Positions 8,870 through 16,457 of a stretch of DNA of 37,771 bases are shown here, one piece after another. The notes below the pieces were generated by a model. The model was not told the DNA's origin. It searched no databases and was given only the letters and a program-made list of their open reading frames with translations. A program made the position numbers and the translations under genes. The stretch covers positions 1 through 37,771 of the IMG/VR virus record IMGVR_UViG_3300014838_000749. One strand, 5' to 3'. The stretch comes from a virus. Each line of letters begins with the position of its first letter. The first letter of the stretch is position 1.

Positions 8870-9307
8870 ATGGCAATTACATGCACCGTGATTGATACAC
8901 TGGGTAATATACTGGCTCGGTTTCCTATAACACGTAAATCAACCACAAAGTTAGCTGGTGAAGGTACAATTGTTATGGGTGGTAAATTTCATCATTATGA
9001 AATTAATGGTGAGCTGCAACCATCGTTTGGTTTGACACACTCAGATTTAATATTAGGCACTATAATTTCCTGGGATGTAGGGATTACAACTGCGTGTAGT
9101 GCCGCCTTAATCGAGAAAATGCTCGATGCCGTTGAATTATACTACGAAGGTTTAGTGCGGCCATTAGTAGGGTTTTCACCGGTCTATAACGGTCCTGCTA
9201 TAACTGTTCCAGTTACAACTATGCCATCCAGTTACATCGTACCTGATCCACCAAAACAGCCCGATCCACCACAGCGCTCTGGCTATAAGTATGGTGGCTT
9301 ATTGTAA
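8870..9307 (+). CDS. Unknown protein with Pro-rich C-terminus
   Basis: 145 residues. ATG at 8870 is chosen over one at 8828 because AGGAG at 8858-8862 sits 7 nt upstream. The first ~110 residues look like a small mixed fold (ITCTVIDTLGNILARFPI at the start, a hydrophobic IISWDVGITTACSAALIEKMLDAV helix), followed by a Pro/Thr-rich tail ending RSGYKYGGLL. It is the first gene after a terminator. A structural role would suit the Pro-rich tail, but no family was recognised. Confidence 0.7.
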   Translation: MAITCTVIDTLGNILARFPITRKSTTKLAGEGTIVMGGKFHHYEINGELQPSFGLTHSDLILGTIISWDVGITTACSAALIEKMLDAVELYYEGLVRPLVGFSPVYNGPAITVPVTTMPSSYIVPDPPKQPDPPQRSGYKYGGLL

Positions 9308-9383
9308 TCAGACTGTACTGACTCATGCCGTGAGCTACAATAGTAGCGGGCTGTGAACAACATTTATACACGGAGTACTTACC

Positions 9384-9614
9384 ATGGCTAAGTTAATTGC
9401 AGAAGGGTCTGATGACAAGAATGACCCTCCAGTTTTTGAGGACGAAGAAGAACGCTGTGACGATTGTGACGAGTTGATCGATGATTGCACTTGCGATGAT
9501 GATGAAGACGACGATTTTGACGACTATGACGAGGACGAGGATACGGAGGAGGACGATGACGACTATGACGACGAAGAGGAATTGGATGAGGACGAAGAAG
9601 AGGACGATGACTAG
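9384..9614 (+). CDS. Extremely acidic small protein with four cysteines
   Basis: 76 residues, 49 of them Asp or Glu. Four cysteines lie in a CxxC-x6-CxC pattern (residues 25-37), possibly one metal site. GGAG sits 8 nt before the ATG. Such composition recalls DNA-mimic proteins of phages, which block host DNA-binding enzymes, and acidic tails of chaperone-like proteins; neither can be shown here. The next gene starts 8 nt downstream behind AGGAGG, so the two are translated from one message. Confidence 0.7.
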   Translation: MAKLIAEGSDDKNDPPVFEDEEERCDDCDELIDDCTCDDDEDDDFDDYDEDEDTEEDDDDYDDEEELDEDEEEDDD

Positions 9615-9622
9615 GAGGAATT

Positions 9623-9997
9623 ATGCCGTTTAGCTTCGAGGAACAGATGTCGCATATCTTTAGTAGCAATGCATCTGATGCCAGACAGTTAGCTGACCGT
9701 GTTGCCAAGCTTGAGCAACAATTCAAGGCGCTCATGCAAATCGCTTCTTTACCGAAAGACCGTTGTTCCTGGACTGATGTCCGGGAGGCATTACCGCCGG
9801 TTGGTGTCGATGTAATCATCGTGGACGCTCACAGCGCCATTCGGATTGCGCATATTACAACGGAGGAGGAACGGAAGAAATTTGGTGGATCACCTGTATG
9901 GCTTGGTGGCCGATACGGCAATGAAGGCGATACTGCTATAGCTTGGATGCCTATGCCAGTTATGTCGCACTCGATCGGCTTACAACTTCGCAAGTAG
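9623..9997 (+). CDS. DUF551-like protein
   Basis: 124 residues. An N-terminal coiled-coil-like helix (about residues 15-40, LADRVAKLEQQFKALMQ) precedes a domain with WTDVREALPPVGVDVIIVD and, near the end, AIAWMPMP. This W..V...LP..G..V plus W[MY]P[LM]P layout is that of DUF551, a small domain frequent in phages, of unknown function. AGGAGG precedes the start. A terminator follows at 10026, ending this three-gene unit. Confidence 0.75.
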   Translation: MPFSFEEQMSHIFSSNASDARQLADRVAKLEQQFKALMQIASLPKDRCSWTDVREALPPVGVDVIIVDAHSAIRIAHITTEEERKKFGGSPVWLGGRYGNEGDTAIAWMPMPVMSHSIGLQLRK

Positions 9998-10025
9998 TCC
10001 GGGCATCGTATAATTGTTTACTCTA

Positions 10026-10053
10026 GGATTCAGCACTAGCTGGATCCTTTTTT
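10026..10053 (+). terminator. Rho-independent terminator
   Basis: A 9-bp stem GGATTCAGC/GCTGGATCC (one T-G pair) with an ACTA loop is followed by six T. TTTTTTAACTATCAG continues past it, a variant of the post-terminator motif seen at 35872 and 36266. Confidence 0.88.
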
Positions 10054-10115
10054 AACTATCAGCTTAAGTTTAAGGTAATATCAGACATATATTTATGATA
10101 CTCAAGGATTCCATT

Positions 10116-10129
10116 TTTTTTAGCTATTA
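10116..10129 (+). repeat. TTTTTTAGCTAT motif
   Basis: Third occurrence of a T-run followed by AGCTAT (others at 35872 and 36266), lying 16 nt upstream of a palindrome. No hairpin precedes it here. The stretch 10054-10115 holds nothing else recognisable. Confidence 0.5.
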
Positions 10130-10141
10130 CAACTTAGCCCC

Positions 10142-10161
10142 TTGAATTAACGTTAATTCAA
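10142..10161. promoter_or_regulatory. 20-nt perfect palindrome with ATTAACGTTAAT core (10146-10157)
   Basis: It is intergenic, between the terminator at 10026 and the gene at 10309. The arms are TTGA/TCAA, the same as in the copy at 35892. Confidence 0.85.
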
Positions 10162-10225
10162 ACTGAAAATAAGTCGCTTATACGTCATAAATCTATGCCA
10201 ACCCTTTAGCCGCTTTCCGTAGATA

Positions 10226-10295
10226 CTTCATTGGAGATCTTGTCCGATTTGTATAGCTACGCGTACAATGAAAGCGTAGTTAACTTCCAATGAAG
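10226..10295 (+). promoter_or_regulatory. Nested inverted repeats before gene 10309, overlapping a possible promoter
   Basis: The outer arms CTTCATTGGA (10226-10235) and TCCAATGAAG (10286-10295) are perfect complements. The inner arms TAGCTACGC (10254-10262) and GCGTAGTTA (10274-10282) pair with one wobble. The structure ends directly at the AAGGA ribosome site of the next gene. A sigma70-like promoter could also be read here: TTGTCC at 10240, an 18-nt spacer, TACAAT at 10264. If transcription started there, the outer RNA stem could not form, so promoter and leader are competing readings. Confidence 0.5.
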
Positions 10296-10308
10296 AAAGG
10301 AACAGAAG

Positions 10309-10548
10309 ATGGAAGACCCGAGAGTTATCGTGCATATTGCTGGAGACAGCACACATGCATTTGATTCACACGAAGAGTACAAGCAGTTCGCGAATGATAA
10401 GTCCCAAGCTGATGTTACTTGGTCCCACGCAACGATCGTTCATCCACGGAAATGGGTGGATCACCGGCGTTGCGGCGTAACTCTTTTTGACTTGATGCTG
10501 TTACCGTTTCTATGGCCGTGTTATCTGTTCTACCCCCTGCCGCGTTAA
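10309..10548 (+). CDS. Small protein with C-terminal hydrophobic segment
   Basis: 79 residues. AAGGA lies 7 nt upstream of the ATG. The first 50 residues are polar (VIVHIAGDSTHAFDSHEEYKQF), and residues 56-77 (GVTLFDLMLLPFLWPCYLFY) could cross or anchor in the membrane. It is the first gene of the group that ends at 13178. No family was recognised. Confidence 0.65.
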   Translation: MEDPRVIVHIAGDSTHAFDSHEEYKQFANDKSQADVTWSHATIVHPRKWVDHRRCGVTLFDLMLLPFLWPCYLFYPLPR

Positions 10549-10562
10549 CGAGGAAGAAGTAA

Positions 10563-11219
10563 ATGAAGTTTCTGCGGAATGCGCTGGTTGGTTTGCTGGC
10601 GCTATCGATTTTGGTTGGAAGTGCCTTCGGACAAGAGCTTCCAGCTATTACTATTACTACTAATAGTGCTAGCACTGTTACGTACGGAACGCCCACTACG
10701 GTAGCGTATTCTGGGCCAATAACTATCAACACTAATGTAGCCGCCGTTGTAACTTACACGGGCAACGTAATTACGATCACTATTAAACAAGAATCGCCAG
10801 CACCTAATCCTACCCCGGTACCGAGCCCAAGTCCACCCCCTGGACCGGCACCAAAACCAGTACCTCCGGCACCATATGTACCTATTATTGTTGGTGATGA
10901 GTGGCTAGTGGCTGTCTTCGATGCAAAGGCTACATTAACACCAGATCAAATTGCATTAAAAGCCAGTAAGACATTACAGTTAACATTGACTAGTCGCAAT
11001 CTATGTGCTTGGTGGTCGACTACTGATAATACAGATCCTAACGCTGCTGAGTTTTTAGCTGATCCGTTGGTTAAGAATCAGTCATTACCAGTACTTCTTC
11101 TTATCACTAAAAACAGCGCAGGCACCGGTGTGATATCTGGTGTGCTGCCGTTGCCGGATAAGAATCTAGAGCCGGCCATTGTAAATATCGCTGAAAGGAC
11201 TCGGCGTAAGACGAGGTAA
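10563..11219 (+). CDS. Secreted Pro-rich protein with C-terminal domain
   Basis: 218 residues. A signal peptide is clear: basic MKFLRNA, hydrophobic LVGLLALSILVGSAFG, likely cleaved before QELP. Then come a Thr/Ser/Val-rich beta-like segment (residues 25-75), a Pro-rich spacer (about 78-105) and a C-terminal domain (110-205; DEWLVAVFDAKATLTPDQ, SLPVLLLITK). The last part has the shape of a thioredoxin-like fold lacking catalytic cysteines (tentative). The next gene starts 8 nt downstream, suggesting a shared role at the cell surface or virion exterior. Confidence 0.75.
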   Translation: MKFLRNALVGLLALSILVGSAFGQELPAITITTNSASTVTYGTPTTVAYSGPITINTNVAAVVTYTGNVITITIKQESPAPNPTPVPSPSPPPGPAPKPVPPAPYVPIIVGDEWLVAVFDAKATLTPDQIALKASKTLQLTLTSRNLCAWWSTTDNTDPNAAEFLADPLVKNQSLPVLLLITKNSAGTGVISGVLPLPDKNLEPAIVNIAERTRRKTR

Positions 11220-11227
11220 TTAGATTC

Positions 11228-12556
11228 ATGGATGAACAAACTAAAACTACGACATATAAAACGGTTAATGGTTTAAAGCTCGGTCGTAAACGATCAGCTC
11301 AGCCAGCACCATTACATTTTAAGAACTACCTAATCGGTAGTGCGCTACCTACGCCGCCAGCGACATGTGATTATACTGCTGCGGCCATGACATCCCTCAA
11401 TAATATCTTTTTGAATGATCAGCTAGGTGATTGTGTTATTGCCGGTGCTGAACATTATTTAGGTGTTATTACAGGTAACGCCGGTAATCTGTTTATTCCG
11501 ACGAACGCGCAAGTAATTGCTGAATATGGTTCTATTGGTGGGTACAACCCTAATAATCCATTCTCGGATCAGGGCTGCGATATGCAGACCGCTATGAACT
11601 ATTATGTATCCACTGGCTTTGCTAATAACACGAAGCTTACTAGTTGGATAGCTGTAGATCCCACTAATCAGACTGAACTACAATTAGCCATCTATCTATT
11701 TGAGGGTTTGTATTTTGGTATGGAGCTACCGAACGCATGGCTCAATGCCGATATGCCACAAGCTAGTGGCTTCACGTGGGATGTGGCTGGTAATCCTGAT
11801 CCTGAAAATGGTCACTGTGTAACTGGTGTTGGTTACAACGCTAATGGCATTGTAATTGATACGTGGGGTATGCTTGGTACTTTAACTTGGGCCGCTATTG
11901 CAGAGTATGCATCTGCCAACAGTAACGGCGAGTTATACATTCTGATCTCGCAGGGCGCATTGAATAAGACTACTAATTTGGCCCCAAATGGTTTTAACTG
12001 GTCTCAGCTTGTAGCTGATTTTGATGCACTAGGTGGTAGTATTACTCCTGTAACACCAACGACTACCGCTACAACTATAAGCTTAGCGTCCTCGGTTAAT
12101 CCATCTAATGTTGGACAAGCTACGACATTAAGCTCTAATGTCAAACCGGCTACTGGAACGGCTGTACCTACCGGTACGGTAACGTTTAATACTGTAAGCG
12201 GTGTTAATGCCACTAGCACCTTAGATAATACTGGGCAAACTAGCGTTAATGTTAGCAATCTGCCCCAAGGATCTAATGTGCTGACTGCTGCCTATAGCGG
12301 TGATGCTAACTTCACTGGAAGTATTTCGCCGGCTTTGACTCAGGTTGTAAATCCAACTATTCCGCCACCGACGCCAACCAGCGTAACTGTTGCTTTTGGT
12401 GTCTATGAATTAACAATCACTGCTATAAGCACTGATCCGACTCCTGTTATTACTCCTCCTTCTCCTATCACTGTTACAATTGGTAATCAAACATTGACGA
12501 TTACTGGTACCGTGATTTCTTCTGGTAAGACCAAGGATGGTCACAATGGATACTAA
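11228..12556 (+). CDS. C39-like cysteine peptidase domain with Ig-like domain
   Basis: 442 residues. Residues about 50-260 resemble papain-like C39-type peptidases: NDQLGDCVIAGAEHY holds a candidate nucleophile C69, DPENGHCVTGVGYN gives H196, and IVIDTWG gives D211, in the expected Cys-His-Asp order. Residues about 275-380 form a bacterial Ig-like domain of the VPTGTVTF...LTAAYSGDANFTGS type, often found on secreted or surface proteins. A final beta-rich tail follows. No signal peptide is visible, so export would be through lysis or virion assembly. It may cut a host surface protein or a virion partner. The next gene begins inside its last codons. Confidence 0.75.
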   Translation: MDEQTKTTTYKTVNGLKLGRKRSAQPAPLHFKNYLIGSALPTPPATCDYTAAAMTSLNNIFLNDQLGDCVIAGAEHYLGVITGNAGNLFIPTNAQVIAEYGSIGGYNPNNPFSDQGCDMQTAMNYYVSTGFANNTKLTSWIAVDPTNQTELQLAIYLFEGLYFGMELPNAWLNADMPQASGFTWDVAGNPDPENGHCVTGVGYNANGIVIDTWGMLGTLTWAAIAEYASANSNGELYILISQGALNKTTNLAPNGFNWSQLVADFDALGGSITPVTPTTTATTISLASSVNPSNVGQATTLSSNVKPATGTAVPTGTVTFNTVSGVNATSTLDNTGQTSVNVSNLPQGSNVLTAAYSGDANFTGSISPALTQVVNPTIPPPTPTSVTVAFGVYELTITAISTDPTPVITPPSPITVTIGNQTLTITGTVISSGKTKDGHNGY

Positions 12557-12782
12557 AACTACTATACAACCCGCTGCTATTACTGGTGTTTCACTCATGC
12601 CGCAGTCTGATGGTACTGCTCAGCTTGTAGTTACGTTTGGTCAGCCCAATCCATCAGCTACTACATTCAATTGGCTGCAACTTTTACAGCTAATCGCTCA
12701 ACTGCTACCTGAGATTATCGCGCTGTTCACCGGTGTACCGCATGTACCAACGCCAGCTCCGGCACCGACTGTGAAAGCGTAA
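12546..12782 (+). CDS. Small amphipathic/hydrophobic protein
   Basis: 78 residues. ATG at 12546 is preferred because AAGGA lies 9 nt before it; it overlaps the end of the peptidase gene by 11 nt, typical of translational coupling. An N-terminal beta-like stretch (ITGVSLMPQ, AQLVVTFGQ) is followed by a hydrophobic helix WLQLLQLIAQLLPEIIALF and a Pro-rich tail. The helix could be membrane-active. With the next gene it could form a lysis pair, but this rests only on hydrophobicity and position. Confidence 0.65.
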   Translation: MDTKTTIQPAAITGVSLMPQSDGTAQLVVTFGQPNPSATTFNWLQLLQLIAQLLPEIIALFTGVPHVPTPAPAPTVKA

Positions 12783-12806
12783 ATTGTATTTTTGTGAGTA
12801 TATCAA

Positions 12807-13178
12807 ATGCCTAAACTAACTCTTGATCAGGCTGCTATCAGCGTATTCCTAATCGCATTAGGTCAACTGGGTGTTGCTATTGGTCAGCATAATGCAAGCG
12901 CTGCGGCTGGTGCTTTTACAGCTCTTGTAGCTTCGTGTTTGCCCGCACTGATTCCAGCTATACGTAAGAATTTTACTCCTGCTGCTGTGGCTGCTGCTGT
13001 CAGTGCATTTACTACATTCCTCACTGTAGTTCTACCGGCAGTAATTCCGGCTGTAGGTAAGTGGTTTACATCTCCTGATGTAGTAGTACCTCCGGTTGAA
13101 CCTGTTGTACCAGTAGAACCAGCTCCCGTATCGCCTCCGGATAAACCTCCGGCTGTGCCACCTGTTCCAACTAAATAA
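12807..13178 (+). CDS. Membrane protein, holin-like in layout
   Basis: 123 residues with hydrophobic segments at about 8-27, 33-52 and 62-85 (Ala-rich), followed by a Pro/Val repeat tail of ~35 residues (VVPPVEPVVPVEPAPV). A small protein with two to three helices next to a peptidase fits a holin, but holins usually end in a charged tail and this one is Pro-rich. It is the last gene before a strong terminator. Function uncertain. Confidence 0.65.
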   Translation: MPKLTLDQAAISVFLIALGQLGVAIGQHNASAAAGAFTALVASCLPALIPAIRKNFTPAAVAAAVSAFTTFLTVVLPAVIPAVGKWFTSPDVVVPPVEPVVPVEPAPVSPPDKPPAVPPVPTK

Positions 13179-13202
13179 TCGGTTCTTGGTTTTAACAACT
13201 AA

Positions 13203-13230
13203 ACAGCGTCCTTTTTAGGGCGCTGTTTTT
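13203..13230 (+). terminator. Rho-independent terminator
   Basis: A 10-bp stem ACAGCGTCCT/AGGGCGCTGT (one T-G pair), TTTT loop, then a T5 run. It closes the 10309-13178 unit. Confidence 0.92.
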
Positions 13231-13247
13231 ATTTACCTGGGGATAAT

Positions 13248-13469
13248 ATGCTCAAACGACGTTATGATGTTGAAACGACGCATTACGCGGTTGCCCTTAT
13301 CGATACGCATGTTGGGCGTGACCATAGTGAAACACTACACCCAGATGCGAAAGGTGTAGTAATACATTGGCGCGGACATCATACCAATGGAAAGTGGTAC
13401 GTAGATCCGCTTTTAATTTACAATGCTAATCGTGTAAAAGATTTACTCAATCGAAGCTATGAGGTGTAG
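13248..13469 (+). CDS. Small unknown protein
   Basis: 73 residues, starting after GGGGATA 18 nt beyond a terminator, so this is probably the first gene of a new transcript. Rich in His and Arg (VIHWRGHHTNGKWYVDPLLI). The C-terminal helix (NANRVKDLLNRSYEV) might be a shortened form of the helix that ends the downstream paralogs. No family was recognised. Confidence 0.6.
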   Translation: MLKRRYDVETTHYAVALIDTHVGRDHSETLHPDAKGVVIHWRGHHTNGKWYVDPLLIYNANRVKDLLNRSYEV

Positions 13470-13471
13470 CA

Positions 13472-13804
13472 ATGCAGAGACCAAGTACAGATACCGAAAT
13501 AAAAGTAGGGACACAATTCGTTGTCACACGGCGTCATCAGCCATTTGAGAGTAGTTTTTACAGAGAGGAAGGGGAAGTTGTTACGGCTGCAAGTTGTCGT
13601 GGTTCAGACAGTAAAACGTGGTGCGATGGGAGATCGCTCCCTAACGGCGAGGAAGGGTTCTTGGCTACTGTGGGGATAGTTGCCGCTATGAATTACAACG
13701 CAGTGCTTTGGTCGCCATGCATTTTCCTTGCGCCTCTCTACTCGCAAGTCGTTGACAACACGCAAACTCTAGCCCAGTTTATTAAGTTGTTAGCAGCTAT
13801 GTGA
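13472..13804 (+). CDS. Member of local small-protein array
   Basis: 110 residues, ATG 2 nt after the preceding stop with GAGGTG upstream. It follows the pattern of the next genes: a start like IKVGTQFVV, a beta-rich middle, and a C-terminal helix ending in a LLAxM motif (QFIKLLAAM). The opening resembles a small SH3/KOW-like barrel. Two extra cysteines occur in the middle (SCRGSDSKTWC). Function unknown; shared ancestry with the downstream genes is likely but remote. Confidence 0.6.
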   Translation: MQRPSTDTEIKVGTQFVVTRRHQPFESSFYREEGEVVTAASCRGSDSKTWCDGRSLPNGEEGFLATVGIVAAMNYNAVLWSPCIFLAPLYSQVVDNTQTLAQFIKLLAAM

Positions 13805-13838
13805 TCTTATCGGACATTCAAATACCAGGAGTACAGTC

Positions 13839-14228
13839 ATGACCGCAGCAGAGGCTAAGTTAGTGCAGCCAGGCGATGAGTTCACAATCAACTTCGCGGC
13901 GTTCGTGCCTCCCATGAATTCGCCGTACAAGTATAAAACAGCAGCAAATAAGATTGTTCTTATACATGACGGCGATATAATCGTCGCGCAAGATCCGCCA
14001 TATCCTACCGATGCTCCGATGGAACTATTACGATCTCAATTTCCTGTTGATTGGGCCGGCGACCCATACTCTCAACTCTTGATACCAATTGGGGTACTGA
14101 CACCGCTAAAATCGGCAAGGTTAACATCAGTTGCCGCAAAATGTAAGTGTAATATTATGGTTACCGGCTGCATCTGTGGCGTGTTTGCAGCAGAACAACT
14201 AACTAAGGAGCACGCTGATGGCACCTGA
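13839..14228 (+). CDS. Array member with C-terminal cysteine cluster
   Basis: 129 residues, AGGAGT upstream. It begins VQPGDEFTIN like its neighbours (PGD near the N-terminus), but ends with a CKCN...CICG cluster of four cysteines that could bind a metal instead of the LLAxL helix. The stop overlaps the next start by 11 nt. Function unknown. Confidence 0.6.
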   Translation: MTAAEAKLVQPGDEFTINFAAFVPPMNSPYKYKTAANKIVLIHDGDIIVAQDPPYPTDAPMELLRSQFPVDWAGDPYSQLLIPIGVLTPLKSARLTSVAAKCKCNIMVTGCICGVFAAEQLTKEHADGT

Positions 14229-14496
14229 AGATATTTCTGTTGGGCAGCGATTAAGAGTGATAGCTAAAACACCGTCTGTAAGTTATGACGCGCCGCCTGA
14301 GTATGGCTACCGAAAATTACAAATCGATGATATTATCACTGTTGCTGGGCTAGTACCGACAGCTAGCGGGATGACAGTTAGGTACAATATACCTAGCGGT
14401 ACATGTAAAATATTTTTAGCTCATTTGGCCCCGGTTGATATGACTCCGGATTTTGATCGGTTCATAGCGTTACTTTCTAGCCTTGATGTCACTTAA
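14218..14496 (+). CDS. Array member, small beta-barrel-like protein
   Basis: 92 residues. AAGGAG lies 7 nt upstream of the ATG, which overlaps the previous gene. Layout: SVGQRLRVI, a beta-rich middle with IDDIITVAGL and MTVRYNI, then FDRFIALLSSL at the C-terminus. This matches the other array members in order and length. Confidence 0.65.
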   Translation: MAPEDISVGQRLRVIAKTPSVSYDAPPEYGYRKLQIDDIITVAGLVPTASGMTVRYNIPSGTCKIFLAHLAPVDMTPDFDRFIALLSSLDVT

Positions 14497-14533
14497 GCCT
14501 GCGCACACCAGTGCAGTGACAGGAGCTTTACGG

Positions 14534-14782
14534 ATGATTGATTTAAACACTACAAAGCCGGGTGATACAGTGATCACTAATCAGAACCTGGGGGGTAGTT
14601 ATTCGTTGGGTACGTTGTGTACGGTCGAAAAAATAGAAATTAATCGTACCAATAGCGCATGCTCGCAGGTTCATATATCCGGCGAAGTTGGCTTTTACTG
14701 GGCATTTAGATTCGATAACATGTCTAGTGATCCGAGCAAAAACTGGGCAAATTTGTTATCGATTTTAGCAAGGGTACCATGA
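14534..14782 (+). CDS. Array member, small beta-barrel-like protein
   Basis: 82 residues. ATG at 14534 is chosen because AGGAG lies 8 nt upstream; an in-frame upstream start at 14483 would overlap the previous gene without a good ribosome site. Pattern: TTKPGDTVIT, LGTLCTVEKIEI, VGFYWAFRFD, and a final NLLSILARV helix. The stop overlaps the next start (ATGA). Confidence 0.65.
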   Translation: MIDLNTTKPGDTVITNQNLGGSYSLGTLCTVEKIEINRTNSACSQVHISGEVGFYWAFRFDNMSSDPSKNWANLLSILARVP

Positions 14783-15036
14783 TAGATATTCATAAGGTAA
14801 AAATCGGCGACCGTGTGATTAATAATACCACATTGTTGGCTGCAGGGGCGCTTCCCGGCACTGAGTTTAAGGTCGCCGACGTCCGGGGAGTGCTCGCTTC
14901 TCTCCTGGTAGAGAGTGACACTGGTGTGCATTTTTTGTATGCAGCGAGTAAGTTTGATCCGGTCGTTTTTGATCCGGTCGTTACTGATAATAATACCTCG
15001 TTGCAGTTATTGCTGGATGCCCTAATGCGAGTCTGA
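14779..15036 (+). CDS. Array member, small beta-barrel-like protein
   Basis: 85 residues, starting in an ATGA overlap with the previous gene. It shows the same order: VKIGDRVINN, LPGTEFKVADV, a VHFLYAASKFDPV strand, and a LLLDALMRV end helix. An internal DPVVFDPVV duplication is visible near residue 65. Confidence 0.65.
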   Translation: MIDIHKVKIGDRVINNTTLLAAGALPGTEFKVADVRGVLASLLVESDTGVHFLYAASKFDPVVFDPVVTDNNTSLQLLLDALMRV

Positions 15037-15039
15037 CTC

Positions 15040-15291
15040 ATGATAGACGAAAGTACGATTAAGCCGGGGGATTTGGTTCGTTTACTAGAACCAAGAGGCG
15101 GAATGCCAGTCGGGCATATTACGACTGTTTTAGCTGTGACATCTAGTCCTGCCTTTGGTGACGCTAGGCTAATACAGTGGCGTAGCGATAATGGTCTTGT
15201 CTACGAACACTATACTTATAGGTTTGAAGCTGTAATGCCCGATCGTAGTGTAGTGATGGATAAGTTCGTAGCATTACTCGCCGCTTTGTAG
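15040..15291 (+). CDS. Array member, small beta-barrel-like protein
   Basis: 83 residues, 3 nt after the previous stop. Pattern: IKPGDLVRLLEP, GHITTVLAV, YEHYTYRFEAV, and FVALLAAL at the end. It is the last member before a strong terminator. The repeated I[KS].GD.V opening resembles KOW/SH3-type barrels that bind nucleic acid or protein, but this is fold-level guesswork. Confidence 0.65.
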   Translation: MIDESTIKPGDLVRLLEPRGGMPVGHITTVLAVTSSPAFGDARLIQWRSDNGLVYEHYTYRFEAVMPDRSVVMDKFVALLAAL

Positions 15292-15318
15292 CGCTAACAT
15301 CAAAGACTAATTCTTGCG

Positions 15319-15360
15319 ATAATTGTTAAATGCGTTTACGCATTTAACAATTATTCTTTT
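15319..15360 (+). terminator. Rho-independent terminator
   Basis: A perfect 16-bp stem (15319-15334 with 15339-15354), TTTA loop, then TCTTTT. It separates the paralog array from the gene at 15377. Confidence 0.9.
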
Positions 15361-15376
15361 GCAGGAGTTAGTTAAC

Positions 15377-15898
15377 ATGTCCGAATTAATCCTTCCGCCT
15401 GATTCTTCTTCAAACAAACAGGCTTATACGTTATTCCCATCTAATGCCGAAATCAAGAAATCGGCTCTCGGTGCACCTAACATCCGCACCTCTTCTACAC
15501 GCAAATACTATACTTTCCGCGACCAGCGTTTTTGGGCGGAGAATGGTCGTATTTGTATTGAAGATGGTAACAACGGGGATTTCACTAGTTGTTCAATAGA
15601 CGAGTTTGGCCTACGAGCGTTAGCCTTAGCACGACAGGCAAGAAAGATGATCGGCCTACAGCTATGGGCAGATGAGATCAAGGAACTCACAGCCGCTGTT
15701 GGGGATATGTCCCATTGCATTATGGAAGCTAAGGAGCAAGGAGATCCACATTGCGAAGAAGTATTACTTTGGAAGTTACGTCAACGAGGACATAAAGTTT
15801 CGCTTGGCGGCTTTAAGCCACACGCTGTGAAGGAAGGACCGATCTCAGGAATCAAGGTCGGAAAGGGTAATGGTATGGGTAGAATCCATATCGATTAA
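15377..15898 (+). CDS. Unknown protein
   Basis: 173 residues. ATG at 15377 is preferred over an upstream in-frame start because GGAG lies 9 nt before it and the upstream start would fall inside the terminator. The N-terminal ~70 residues are polar. A helical region follows (FGLRALALARQARKMIGLQLWADEIKEL is its core), then a basic Gly-rich tail (ISGIKVGKGNGMGRIHID). The tail suggests nucleic-acid contact, but no family was recognised. Confidence 0.65.
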   Translation: MSELILPPDSSSNKQAYTLFPSNAEIKKSALGAPNIRTSSTRKYYTFRDQRFWAENGRICIEDGNNGDFTSCSIDEFGLRALALARQARKMIGLQLWADEIKELTAAVGDMSHCIMEAKEQGDPHCEEVLLWKLRQRGHKVSLGGFKPHAVKEGPISGIKVGKGNGMGRIHID

Positions 15899-15946
15899 TC
15901 TAGAAAGCAAGGTTGAGTTCTGCAGCGAAAGGATTGTCTCAAACCG

Positions 15947-16252
15947 ATGATCACTGAAATCCAGAAACCAGATCGTCCTGTAGGCTCGTATTGTCAGCTT
16001 CGACTTACAAGGGGTAATAGGTTTACGATATGTTGGGTGCGAGAAGAAGTTGCACGACAACATAAACCAATAAGTATCCCGTTACCATATAAACAACCCG
16101 GCGAAGCAGTTGTTTATAACCTATCGCACGGTTGGCAGTTTACTGCACACCTTCCTGTAGATGTGCGTCCGAGACGGCATGGTCGTTGGGACGATGCTCG
16201 AATTTCGACTGATGATGAATTAAGAAAGGGGGCTCACTATGCTATCTGCTGA
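15947..16252 (+). CDS. Unknown small protein
   Basis: 101 residues. The ribosome site is weak (AAAGGA 13 nt upstream). Mixed beta composition (GSYCQLRLTRGNRFTICWV, GEAVVYNLSHGWQFTAHL), rich in Arg and His. It overlaps the next gene by 14 nt. Function unknown. Confidence 0.55.
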   Translation: MITEIQKPDRPVGSYCQLRLTRGNRFTICWVREEVARQHKPISIPLPYKQPGEAVVYNLSHGWQFTAHLPVDVRPRRHGRWDDARISTDDELRKGAHYAIC

Positions 16253-16457
16253 GCAAGCGTTTATGGCTGATGTAGAAGAGATTACGAACACGATACTGGC
16301 TATACAGCAAAAGGAAGCACAGCAGGAGCTTGCTAAGTTAAAATTGAGAGATGAACGCTTGTTTCTACTCGTGCGTCACCGGCTGAGAGAGCTCGGCGCA
16401 TTAATAGCAATACCTAAGGATAGGAAGAACGAACATGGACGCTCGACAGGCTTATAA
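16239..16457 (+). CDS. Small coiled-coil-like protein
   Basis: 72 residues behind AAGGGGG. Almost wholly helical and highly charged (TNTILAIQQKEAQQELAKLK, LFLLVRHRLRELGAL). It overlaps both neighbours (starts in 15947-16252, ends inside the next gene), indicating one tightly coupled message. Function unknown. Confidence 0.6.
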   Translation: MLSAEQAFMADVEEITNTILAIQQKEAQQELAKLKLRDERLFLLVRHRLRELGALIAIPKDRKNEHGRSTGL

